NCBI GenBank assembly: GCA_022316685.1
Contig: JAKJHU010000014.1
Span: 4,149,001-4,213,000, forward strand
DNA: 64,000 nucleotides
Source: Progne subis subis
Taxonomy: Eukaryota; Chordata; Aves; Passeriformes; Hirundinidae
Direction: 5' to 3'
Below the pieces are notes generated by a model. The model worked only from the letters and a program-made list of their open reading frames with translations, was not told the origin of the DNA and did no database searches. This document shows, in pieces, positions 24,093-35,800 of the stretch (position 1 is its first letter; each line of letters starts with the position of its first letter). A program made the position numbers and the translations under genes.

Positions 24093-26275
24093 GAAAACAA
24101 AAAAATCCCATGCAGGTTGTGATGTGACATAAATTAAAACAACTGACTATACGTAATTCCATACATAATTTTCATGTATAAGGAGAAGTTCTTGACTTTA
24201 ACTAAGATGAAACTTCATGAAACAGTAATTACTTTAAGCAAGATGAAATTTTCAGGATTTTGATGGTTATAGATACTCCAACTTCTCTCTGGCAGCAGAA
24301 GGGAAGTCCATTCCCAGCAACAAGCCCCCGGTACACAAATCTAAGGGGCATCACGGGGAGGATAAGGAATGTGCTCAAATATTTCATGAAATTAACCTCT
24401 CTCTGCTTGCAGGCATTTCCTGCAGCTGTACAGTTGCTGAAATTTAGAAACTAATACCAATGCTTATGAAATTTTGACTTATGTGATGAAAGACAAAAAA
24501 GTATAATCTATCATACAACAGATTCACTTTCACACTATGCTGTGGTCTTTTCCCTTTATCCAGGCACCTTTATGCAGTTAGGGAGCACTGCAATTCAGTC
24601 ACCTGCTGTAGCAATACCTGGTGAAAAACAATTGCCAGAAGTGATGCTGGTGGGATTTTGGTCAAAAAATTCAATTAGAGGTTGAGCAGGTGTGTTTTTA
24701 ATGCCTGTCTTCTGGGGTGCAGTGAGCCAGCAGCACAGTCTTCATGTGTGCAACAGCAAAAAAAAAACAGTCCAAAGGGATGAAGCAAAAATGCCATACA
24801 CAAACCACACCAAAGAGTAAAGAGCTGGATTTCAAACAGCTATTTGCTATCTGGATAAAATTTGTCCTTTAAATGTATTTTCAAATTGAAAGGGTAGACC
24901 ACTAGGTCTTGCTGGTGATGTTCACCAAACCAAAAAAGCACAGTACTTTCTCCGGGCAGAGGGAGACTCATTTTGTTTTGACTGCTGTTGATAACAACCA
25001 GAAAAATGTCTGTCAACCCACCAAAAAACTAAGCTCCAGCTGGACAATACTATACAGTTCTTGATAACTCAGTAAACTGCAAGTGCTTCACGTGAGTAAG
25101 TCTGCAGCAGGACTGATATGCAGCTGGATATGATTCCCAGTGTGAAATTCAAGAGAAATACCAGGACACTTGCAGGGATAAAAGGTGACAGGGAATCTTT
25201 AAAAATAAATCCAGATTTCATCCAAAGACCAACACAACGCAAATCCACATAAAACAATGTCAACCATTAATTCTAAAAGGCAAAAAGCGCAACGCAAATG
25301 ACAGAGGAGAACGAAAACCTGAACCACTTCTGTGGTGCATGACGTGCAGAGAGCATTTGAAACACTTCAGGATCTCTCTGCAAGCGGATTAGAAATTACT
25401 ATTTCATGAAGTTCCCCACTACTTCTGCTGTCAACCTCTTTTGCTTCTTTACACTGTCCCTGTACTCTCTCTAGCAGAGGTAGCCACCTATCCACACAAA
25501 AGCCCTACAGCAGGCCAAGATGCTTTTTCCTCACATTGTGTATAAAAGCAGCCTTTTATTCACACTGGCATTACAAAGCAATCCAGCATCTAGTTACTCT
25601 CTTCCCAGTCCTTTTGTCATTGTAACTTCCGACATGCTGGCTGATGCCATCAGCTTTAAAGACCCCGTTCCCCAGGTTGTCTGTGTGCAGTTTATAAATC
25701 TGCTTTGGATTATATTGATTTACTAATTGACCAAAACACTGGATTATACACTCTGCTGGACACTTTACGCATTAAACAAAGTAATTGATAAAGACAGCAT
25801 GCTCTTTGGGCTGATTTTTCTAGGATTTGATCTTTTCTAGGAACATAACATTTCAAATCAGTCCTTAATAGCAGAAAGAAATAACAGAAAAGAAAAGAAA
25901 CGAGGAAAAACAGTCTTTGAAAGCTGTTACTTGATACTGGAGGAAGGCTGGCAGAGGCAGCAGCAGGAGCAGGGGCTTGACTGGCAGCAGAGACCTGATC
26001 AATGCTCACTATCACTGCAATCAATGGAAATTCATTAGGTAACACCCTCAGCAACCCAACAGAGGCGCCTGCAGCGTTCCCCAGGAAACGGAGAAGCAAG
26101 CACCTATCCATCAAATCCCTGGAAAGAGCAGTTTATCTTCCATCCCGTTGAATATACATCTGTTATTAATCAATAGCTGTTAGAATTTGTGTCCCCTCTC
26201 CTCCCATTTTTACACTAGCTGGCAACTTTCCTGTGACTGAAATAACCCAATTAATCTTCCAAATAGAAAGGCAAC
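24093..26275. other. Non-coding stretch, nothing specific seen
   Basis: Unique DNA of moderate AT content. Short open frames occur at 25520-25726 (+) and 25710-26114 (-), but they have no recognisable domain. No LTR, CR1 or RNA gene is seen. Confidence 0.6.
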
Positions 26276-26297
26276 TTTTTTTTTTTTTTTTTTTTTT
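26276..26297. repeat. Poly(T) tract, 22 bases
   Basis: Uninterrupted T run. On the minus strand it is a poly(A) inside a 174-codon open frame (26210-26734), where it would encode a lysine run. A homopolymer inside the frame argues against that frame being a real gene. Confidence 0.9.
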
Positions 26298-26973
26298 GAC
26301 AGGCAGATGTTTGACAATCGATCTGAACGAAGTGAGGAAAAGGAGAAGAAGCAAGCACAAAATAAAGAAGCACATGTGATCTCACGATCCAGCGCTGTGA
26401 ATAGTTCATTGCTCCACCTGCTGTCGGGCTCCTTTTCCTCTGCAAAAAGCACGTTCTCCGTGGCTAATGCCAAACACAAAACACTGTACCTACAGGGAGC
26501 CTCACCACACGAATCCATGCCATTAAAAAGGGCTAAATGGACTAAAAATGCACAAATGTGCAGGCAAGTCAGAAGGAGACAGAACACTGATTTATGTCTT
26601 AAGCTTCTTTTCATTGCGATGTAGAAATATAAAAGACAAACGAGCAAGGATTGCCACATGGGCTTAGATGCATCTTTGAAGGAGATCTCTATTGCCCAGA
26701 GAACAATAAAAAAAATAATGCTACAAAAGAACACATTCTACACTGCAACTATTTCTCACCTGTATTTAAACAGTGATTGCTATTTCTACCAGCCGGCCAC
26801 ATTCAGTTAATTTTTAAACACTTTGTAAAGGAAAACCAACACCAATCTGACTTTGCTTTTCCTCTAAGCTCTTAAAATCCTATTGTGCAGCCCCTGTGTT
26901 CTCCTGACACGTAACTGTGGGCCCTGATGGGATCAGCACACTCACAGAATGCCTGATGTGAGCTTTCACCTGC
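26298..26973. other. Non-coding stretch, nothing specific seen
   Basis: Unique DNA. The minus-strand open frame covering most of it has a hydrophobic, cysteine-rich translation. It shows no family resemblance and crosses the T tract described above. Confidence 0.55.
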
Positions 26974-27088
26974 GTGGGGCTTTGAACAACCTGCTCGAGT
27001 GGAAGGTGTCCCTGCCCGTGGCAGGGGGTTGGAATAAAATGATCTTGAAGCTCCTTTCCAACCCAAAGCATTGTGTGATTCTGTGTGA
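26974..27088 (+). mobile_element. CR1 LINE 3'-end fragment
   Basis: Matches the CR1 3' end in order: 'ggggctttgaacaacctg', 'gtggaaggtgtccctgccc', 'ggcagggggttgga', 'tccaacccaaagca' and 'tgtgattctgtg'. It reads on the plus strand and retains about 115 bases. Sequence similarity looks fairly high, so this may be one of the younger copies here. Confidence 0.92.
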
Positions 27089-29616
27089 CGCAGTCCCAAG
27101 GACCACAGCAGAAAGAGGGAAGGGATCTGAGTGCCCAGGCAGGTGCTCCTCTCACCTGGCACCCACAGTGCCACCCAGCTCAGGAGGCTGCCTCCATCCC
27201 ATCAGCCAATTATCCTCCAGAAGCGCTCTCAGAGATCAAACACATTCAATTCCTGTGGCCAGAGGTGTGGGTTTAAGTGAGCAAGAGCATTAATTTCAGT
27301 AGTCAAATTACATGTTCCACTGCAGCTAATGAAATCTGCATTTCATTAACTTTTCTCTAGGCCACCCGTAAGTGAATGTTTAAATGGAAAAGAGCTGCGA
27401 CTCAGGTTGGGGCACAAAGGTATGAATATAAACAGGAGATGTATTGTGAGATGCACTGCAAAACTGCTTATGAATGTAATGGCTCTGCCACTGACAGCTG
27501 TTGAACAGTGGAAGGTCAAAAGGGCTTCTCTGAACCTTTAGCAATAAGAGAAGACCCTGAATTTAGTAAAGCATTTTAAATAATATCACATACTTTTAAC
27601 CTATGATTGTTCTCCTTTAAATTATCCACAGGAATTTTTCTTTAAAAAAGCTATTCCCTTTGTACAACTATGTTATTAAATGTATGAGCTGGATATCCTA
27701 ACTCTCTGCCCATCTAATCTCTTGTACTTCTATCAACCAAAACCTCTCTGAGCTTCATACATATCCGACAATAGCAGCAACGTACCGACGTTACCACAAG
27801 CAGCACCACAGTTGCATCTGAAATCTGTCATCCCTGACTCCCAAAGGCCTCGCAGTCCTGCCCTGCTCTACATTTAGCTCCGTGCTTTCAGCTTTCCAGC
27901 CAGTGATTCAGAGGTATGAGAACAGCTTTAAAATCCCAGGACTGTAAGCAAATAAAAAGCCCCCATAAGACAGCAGGTTCATGACCCTTAGATCTGCAGT
28001 ATCTCAGCTTTTGGCCTTTTAGTCATGGGTTTGATTCTAATCTCAGCCCCACACTCCACATATTTGCATCACAAATCTTCAACGCGTGCCCACAATAACA
28101 ATCACTCTACAAGAGCTTATTCTCAAACACTCCATTCTTGCATTCAAAGCACACGTCCACCTGAATCCAGCTTCAGATTCCAGTTCATAAGGTGTGGTAA
28201 ACGAGAGCCAACCCTTGTTTGCAAACACTTAACATCTTCTGGACAATTATTTCAGTTATTTATTATTAGCACAAGTTATTTGGCTGGTTTTAAATATATC
28301 TTAGCAGCATATCTCTGACTGAGAATACCAGCCTGCAAATAATTCAGCACTGCCAAATTATTCCCATGAACTGATTATTCCAAGGAATGCATTGTAGTTA
28401 TTAATATCACTCCAGAAACAGAATTGCTTTTAATGCCTCCGAACCCCCTTATGAAGAGAGGAGTTTATGCACTTTAATCTAAAACTAACTGGCAGCCAAT
28501 TTAGACGTCAAGAGCATCCCTTTTCCAGTACATTATATTCAAGCACAAATTCCACTTTCCCCATGCTTCAACCTTTCAATAATACTATGGCTCCATCAAA
28601 AAAGTTTTGTTCGAAAATATCACTTTTATAGTTAAGTGTGAAATGACATAGTTACTGTTAAATCCTCTGAAATCCTGCCCACTGCCCATAATTAGAAAGA
28701 AGTTCTTCCTCCAGTATTATGTTCTTATTTATAAGAACCACACAAAACACCACACTGCTTTTCTATACATCAGAAAGAAAATTTCACTTTCTCATTGTAA
28801 GAAAGTTGCCTCACATTAGAGGTGTATTGCAGTGATATATGCAGTATTCAGCCAGCTGAATGCCCTGGACAAATGTATTAAGATCCATTGTAAACTTAAC
28901 ACTGCATCAAAACCCTGGTAACTATAATTACTCTTATGAACTTCAGAAACAGAAAGAATAGGCTGAGGGGTTTCTTCCCCAGATTTTGTTCCATTTGATA
29001 GCAACACAAAATTGCCTGTTGAATTCATTTTTATCGTTTGTCAAAACTGGCCAATGATTCTCTTTGTGATTAAAATCCACAATTAGTCCGAATTCTCTCA
29101 GAATTGGTATTTTTTTCTATTTGTCACTATGATTACCACAGTCTACGGTTATGAGGATTTTCTCATTTCCCTTTTCTTTTACTTTCTACAAGCAAAAAAT
29201 TCTGCCTGATCCAAAGAATGTCAAAAACTCGAGGAGTTGAGACCTTCCACATGGGAAAACCAAACCAGAGAGAGATCCAACACCTTGCTGCAGTTTTAGG
29301 AACTGCACACATCAAGGAGGGATACACACCTCTGTCACACTTTCTCCTCACTAGGGCAGCCCCTTGTCATCAGGCACGGAAAAAATTCCCTGCTCCATCC
29401 ATCCTACACCCACGTATTTTATATTTATCACTGCACTTTAAGATCTTTCTGTCACACTTTCAGTGGTGGTGGGTTTGCTCCACCTGTTTTATTTCCTTGA
29501 TCCAGCAAAGTAGATGAAAACCAGAGTATTAGTCTTAGTTATCATGTCTAAACTCCAATGCTTGGCCAACTCCTCCACTTCTCCCACCGACAAGATTGCA
29601 AGTAGGACTGAAAAGG
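27089..29616. other. Non-coding stretch, mostly unique
   Basis: GC-richer up to about 27260, then AT-rich. Around 27770-27800 there are four CpG in about 30 bases, unremarkable by itself. No gene, LTR or RNA gene is recognised. Confidence 0.6.

Positions 29617-29655
<39 letters not shown>
29617..29655. repeat. Poly(A) tract, 39 bases
   Basis: The longest homopolymer in the window, preceded by AAAAGG and followed by GG. No recognisable retrocopy or element precedes it, and I found no matching flanking repeats. Its exact length should be treated with caution. Confidence 0.9.
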
Positions 29656-29657
<2 letters not shown>

Positions 29658-32600
29658 AAATTCTTATTTTAATCCAATTCTTCTGATTAAAATTTGCTGT
29701 CCATAAAGAGAATTTTTTTTTTTTATAAAATATGTGAAATTATCCATTCTGTTTAATGGGTCAAAAGTGTGGTTTATGGATAGGCTCCAAATTTTTTTCG
29801 GATTAACAGCTATTAGTAGTCTAGATATTCCTGGCAGAGGCAAAGAACAAGAACACTTTTTCAATAAATCTTTGAGATTTCTGAGAAATAATCACCATTC
29901 ATCCAAAAGGTGGCGGAACTTATGCAGGTGTCGGTGTTTGCCATGAACTGACACCATTTATCCTCTCAAGAGACCTTGCTGGAGCTGCGGAATAGTAACT
30001 AAAGGCTCATGGTAATTAAGATCTCCAGAAAGAAACTGAGGAATTCTGAGCAGCAAAACAACTGGGGGAAGCAGGGACTGCAAAAAAAGAAAACCATCAT
30101 TGCTGAGGGAGGCCTAGAGAGGAGAAACCAACATTCTCACCAGGAGAAGAGAGATGTCATGAAAGTAAATTTTCCAGATAAATGTGTTTTAAGAGAGAGC
30201 AAACAATAATATATTTATAAAGATGCATATTTTATGACTACATTTATCTCCTCACTCTGCTAATGCTGTTTGGAAAAGTGCGATACAAAGCACAGAGACA
30301 CAGGATGTGCAATTTTGAAGTGTACAAAATTAGCATTTACCACCTAAAAAAAACTCCAAAACACGAGAGATGCAGGAAACTGGATTTTGTTCCTTTATAT
30401 TTGCCTGTATTTTTAATAGTGTCCAAAACCCTGCCCACCAAGGGAAAGCTCTCAGCATCTCTTCTCACTTTTGGGAGAGTGAGGATGAAAATTGATGAGG
30501 CTGAAAGAGCCCCACACTAACAACTCACTCCTTCTTATATGGTCTCAAATCCCACTGTAAAAAGCAATTCTGACTGCAAGTACCTTGAAGAGGCACGGAA
30601 AGTTAGTTAGGTGAAGTGGAAAACACCCTGGGAAAGGATGCAAGTAATGTCAGACCAATGTAATTGTCGCTTTTATAAAATCTTTAAGAATCCCCTGGTC
30701 CAATTCCGAGCACAGGTAGTTGGATTTGAAAGTGTCTCCAAAATGAGATTCTGGTAATCACTGAGCTAGAAGGAATGAAATGGAGGAGATTTCTGAGCTG
30801 GGACAAATAGATTTCATTCATCTGGACAGTCTATACTCAAAGACCAACTAATTCTGTATAAAATGCTACCTGCCTAATTCTAAAATATATTTCTTCCTGT
30901 CTATGGAGTTGCACTCTGCAGAGTATTTTAGATACTGTGTGCAGACCAGCAAGCCCAAAATCCATGTAGTGCTGTGTACACCTCATTTCCCAGTTTAAAG
31001 TTCATTTTTATTTATTCCAACCTTCTGAATTGATTAGGCAGACTCAACAAATACGGTCCTACAGCACAGGGTCTTATTTTTAAGGTTAATTTACACAATT
31101 AAACACAGAGCCTAATAGTCAAATTTTCACATGCTGAAAAAATTACTCATTACAATTATTTAAGTGAGAGCAATTGGAGGAGTTTCCGTGGGGAGGGGGA
31201 ACAAAAAAACACAACAAACTGAAAAACACCAACCAAACTAAACACCCTAGAAAATTAGAAGCTGCAGTTGTGTTTCCAGCTGAGAATCAAAAGTGTAACA
31301 AGCCAAATAAAATCTTTCAACTGGTTACTCATGGCTAATTGGTAAATACCGTTATAGAACTAAAATGAAGTAACAGTACTTTTTTTTCTAATTGTGAATC
31401 TGACCCACTGCTGTGTCTGAAGTAAAGATATTTTGTGTTCCAGCTGGGCTAAAACTAACCCAAAAAGGTGCAGCTCTACAGGTGATGCCCTAGTTCCATG
31501 TGCTGCTTCATGCGACAAACCACAGATGTGTTTGGTGCTGGAGCTAGAGCTTACTCAAAACTTCTGGTAGTGGGAGGAAAGTACCAAACAACAGGAAGTC
31601 AAGGGTAAGGAAATAAAAAAAAATAAATATATATTAAAAAAAATAGACCTTATTTCAGCCCTGAAATGGATGCTCAGAAATATGGGCACATAAAGTCACT
31701 GATACCTAGACACACCTGGCCTGTTTGACACTCTCCTGGGAAAATAACCCCTGCTATGAATGGCAATGAGGACAATCATTTTTATTGTTAAAGGATTTGG
31801 AGCCATTAAGGTATTTGCCATTCTTACTGCTCTCATTTTTAGTCTTTAGCCTCTAGTGTGCCAGAAATTCAGTAAGCTCCTCCTCCCAAATAAAATCTTA
31901 TCTACCTCTCTGTAGATGCAGTCCACATTTTGACTGGAGTCCTGAGCCGTCACTCTCTCAAGTAATTACATAACAGCATCAGGCTTTCACTCTGTCAAAT
32001 TCAGACCTTTTCAAAACACACCCTTCTGGTCACCAGCAGCTGGCAGAGGTAGCTGGTTAAATCCAGAAAGCAGCCTGGGCTCCATCTACTTGGAGCTGCC
32101 AGGGTGCGAGGTTCAGCAAAGGGAGCGGCACTCACACTCTGCTGCTGTGTGGGGGTGGGACTGCTCAGCCTTCCTGTGGGGACCAACTCCAACTCTGTTT
32201 TAGGAGTGCAATCCATCAAGAAGCACCTCCAGGATAAGCTGGAAAGGAGCACCCCTGGTGGGGTCCCATCCCTTGGAGCAGCACCACCAGCTCCGGTTCC
32301 TGCTGAACTCTCCCTGCAGCCGCCGGACAGGCGTTGCTGGAGGCAGCACACCCATGGCAACAGCCAAACACACCATCCCATCCTCCAGAGGACACAAAGA
32401 GCTTTTATCCTCACACACCAGCCAGGCTCACCCCTGCTCACAGCCCATCTGAAGGCCCAGGACCAGGCAGGGGACAGTTTTCCCTGGAGTCAGGATCATC
32501 GTCCTCCTCATCACTCCTTGGCTTCCCTGGCCGAGCTGAAGAGGTTAAACTTCAGCAGCTCAGGGCTGCTCTAACCTATTGACAATTTACAGTTTTGCTC

Positions 32601-33985
32601 ACCTAATTTGTTCCACTACTCACAAAAGCATGCAGTTACCTTAGCAACTACTACATTATATTTTATCTCCAAGCTGCAGAGCTTTTTCTTTCCTAAAAAC
32701 AAACCCCACAAGTCTACTGATGCCGCATGTAACCTTTGATATTAGTCCCAGCCATTTCAGGAAACAAAAACAGGGACAAGTGTAATGAAAATAACAGTCT
32801 CACTTCTAAAATCTATTTAATTTTTCCATTTATGAACAGATTTTCTTTGTAGATTTGTTTTAGTTGACTCCTTTTTGTGTTTGCTGTTTTTCTGTGGGTT
32901 ACAATTTGCATAAAGGAAATTGAAAGGACAAGGAAGAAGACCAGTTTTGATATAAGGAGTGAGCTAGGAGAAGACATATTAAAGAATCAATGTCCTATCT
33001 TGAAAATTGCTGCAGGAAGAAACAAGTGCCTTTAGGCCACTGTGAGTCTTTACAGAATGAACATCCAGAACTGAAAACACATCTATTTTTATAGGACCAA
33101 CCAAGAGAATGCTGAAGATTTTTCTAAAGTGAAAGACGTGTTTCTCTGTGAATATATCTAAAAGAAAGAATAATTGTACTTGGAAAACATTTGCAGTTGG
33201 TTATGCACCAGCATTGCTCCTGGGCACCACAGCTTCCTGCACCACACGAACTTGCATTCCAGTGAAACAAATTTGTTTTGAGAGGCGTGTTGTCACCATG
33301 TCACACGAAATGATGTGGAGACACGTACACAAACACCGAGTAACCTGGGACCTTCACATTGCCTGCTGCCAGATCAACCAGCCCTGGCTCGAGACGTGAC
33401 TTCCACTTCTTGAAATGTTCCTGTGTTGTTTCATTGCACAGGCAGGAGGGGAGGGAAAAGAAGAGTTTTTCTCCAAAAGGAATATATTTTTGGAGACATA
33501 ATTTTCTTTCATTTAAATCAACCAAAAAGCACAGGCTGCATTTTCTCACAGATGTAAAAATTATTAAGGTTTATCTTCAGGGATAACTTAAGCTAGTGAA
33601 CTTGTTGAGTCTTCTGATTTCAGCAAGTTACTGATTTAAATCCATAGATCAGCGCTTAGGCTCAATTTCTAATATATTATTTTAACTACCTTTGAAGTTA
33701 GGAATAATCTTAAATACTGTCTTGAGTTAATACTTTAATAAAATAACTTCTGCAAAGGTCTTGTACAACAGTGTGTGATAACCTTTTATAGCTGTGACAG
33801 GATGTTTGATTTCCAGCTCCCTGCTCTACAGTGCCCATTTGTGCATATTTGAATACACCACAGAAGGGAGCTTCTGCTTTCTGCCAAAGCTGGATACCTT
33901 TCAAAGGTTAATTTTCCCATTAAAGGTAGATAAAATAAAAAGCAGATGGACAAAGAAGTTTTCTGGCTTTCTTTTTCACAGGAAG
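29656..33985. other. Non-coding stretch with a GC-richer core at 32.0-32.6 kb
   Basis: AT-rich unique DNA surrounds a GC-richer block at about 32040-32580. Open frames in that block on both strands (for example 32104-32574, +, 156 codons) are proline- and serine-rich, as expected from composition. They have no recognisable domain. On the minus strand, a pyrimidine-rich tract ending in TTTTTTTGCAG (AG near 30079) looks like a splice acceptor, but no exon can be supported. Confidence 0.6.
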
Positions 33986-34004
33986 TTTTTTTTTTTTTTT
34001 TTTT
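33986..34004. repeat. Poly(T) tract, 19 bases
   Basis: Uninterrupted T run in unique DNA. No reversed element body is recognised beside it. Confidence 0.9.
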
Positions 34005-35379
34005 AATCAAAAAGGCACAATATCTTTACAAAGTGATAAAACTTTGTGGGAAGCCATCAGTACCGAGTTCAATCCAAACTGACAATTTTAATCGCAGTTA
34101 ATTAAAGTCTTGGTAGGGAAGTAATCTAGCATCCAATCAGTTATTAGTAATTAATCTTCCTGCAAATCTCACTGAGGACGGGTCTGGGCACTTAAGCTCT
34201 AAGTGGTTTTCCAGTTTACTGACCCTGCAAGTTTACTCCTGCCAGTTCAGACCCCAGTACTGCAAATTCAGGCCATCTGAGAGGTTTTTTTTCTTCATTA
34301 CCCTCAAAAATCCCTGGGTGGGTCCACTGACTCTGAGTCTGTGGCCACCAGGTTGCCAACACCTCTGCCAGGTGTAAGTCACTGCCTCATTTCAGCTTCT
34401 CCCCTCTGCTCTCTCCCCCACGAGCACGGCTCCAGCTGAAGCTCAGCAGGGCTCTGCTTTGAACCGGCTCCTTCTGCAGGTGCTGGAGGAAGTCGCTGAG
34501 GCTGGCCAGCCATGGTTACCTGCCCAGCTCAGCACCGGGGGTTCCTACTGACTATTTCTGAAACCACAGCTGCTCTTGAATGAGGATTTATTTTTTTTAA
34601 TAACAGATACAACCGTGACCTTTCCGTTTAACACCTGCCTCCCTACACCCACAGTCCTGTTCTGCCCCAAACACCACGATTCACTCTGATCAGAGATTTC
34701 AGAGGAAGACACTGAATTCCTGTCTGCTGGTGTCTATGAAAAATTGTGTTACACGCTTTGTATCATCCCCTAATTCACCCTGTTGCCATGTGCAGTGCTC
34801 TACCCCCAGCACAGATGTAAAATAACTGACTACACATTAATCCCACTTCGTCAACTTGTCCTTTACCTACATCCCTTTCAGCCAGGGAGATGCAGAATGA
34901 AATGTTACCGATAGGTAAGGCTTCATGAATTTACTCAGTTGCCTTCTGCATTAACACTTATTTAACTTAGTGCATAATTTGATGTAGCTCAAAGGCAGCA
35001 GGAAACCAGGGCAATGCCAACACAGCACTAAAAGCCTCAGTACTTGTTACATCCTTTCTCTTACACCGCTCAGCAGACAGAGCAAACCTCCCCTGCTCGA
35101 GCTCGACAAAGAAGCGCTACAGCTTTGATCAGGGATATTAAAATTGCCACCACATTCCAGTTCAGTGTGGATGAGTTCCAGTGTTGTGAGAAAAGACTCA
35201 CAATGTGTGTGACAACAACTTGTCTAGGCTGCACACAGGCACGACCAGCACATATAAAATGAGTTACAGAAATGATATGAATTAAGAGTCTATTGTAATT
35301 TATGCCACTCGTTCTCTTGGCATAATGCAGCACCATGCCAGCCATGAAAATTCATAAAAACAATTCACTGCTTTTTAAT
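34005..35379. other. Non-coding stretch, GC-richer at 34.2-34.6 kb
   Basis: The patch at about 34180-34560 is GC-richer and the rest is mixed. A few CpG occur near 35090-35115. There is no gene or repeat I can name. Confidence 0.6.
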
Positions 35380-35800
35380 TTTTACATATTTATGAGCACT
35401 CATTTGAAATGAAAATTATTTTCTTATTGACACTTTCTTCCATCTTGACAAAAAAAAAAAAAAAAGAACAGTTTTGAACATTAAAGCCTAATGACTTCAA
35501 TATGTTTTGCAGATATTAATCATACTTGGAATGCCACAAAAATGAAGAGACATTTATCCAAATCCAAAATACAGCAATCAAGTAATTAAGACACCTAATC
35601 CAAAGCCAATAAACTATATTCCAAGCAGCAAATGCAGTGATGTAATTATAGCTGTTTTAGCACCTTTGCCTAGTAAGAACATTTCAACAACAAAATAAAA
35701 ATTAATGGTAACCTCAGCTGCTAACATAAACAGAAACAACGTTCATTTTTCAAAGAAAGCAGATGTATTTTCTTAGGTTAAAAATGCACCAAGCATCTCC
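35380..35800. promoter_or_regulatory. Candidate conserved AT-rich non-coding segment
   Basis: Repeat-free, AT-rich DNA interrupted only by a 16-base poly(A) at 35450-35465. It holds many homeodomain-type words (ATTAATC, AGTAATTAAG, GTAATTATAG, TTAATGG) spaced over about 350 bases and hardly any CpG. This texture is typical of vertebrate conserved non-coding elements. It is not proof: conservation needs an alignment. Confidence 0.3.
35450..35465. repeat. Poly(A) tract, 16 bases
   Basis: Uninterrupted A run inside the AT-rich candidate regulatory segment. Confidence 0.9.

Noticed and set aside
26210..26734. 174-codon hydrophobic open frame (-)
   Set aside because: It runs through a 22-base homopolymer that would encode a lysine run. 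It has no orderly membrane-protein pattern or known motif.
27990..28050. Resemblance to the start of U2 snRNA, with a tRNA B-box-like GGTTTGATTC
   Set aside because: Only a few short words agree. The Sm site, the remaining U2 sequence and any cloverleaf are absent.
32104..32574. 156-codon open frame (+) with overlapping minus-strand frames
   Set aside because: Proline- and serine-rich translation follows local GC content. Open frames on both strands at once indicate composition rather than coding.
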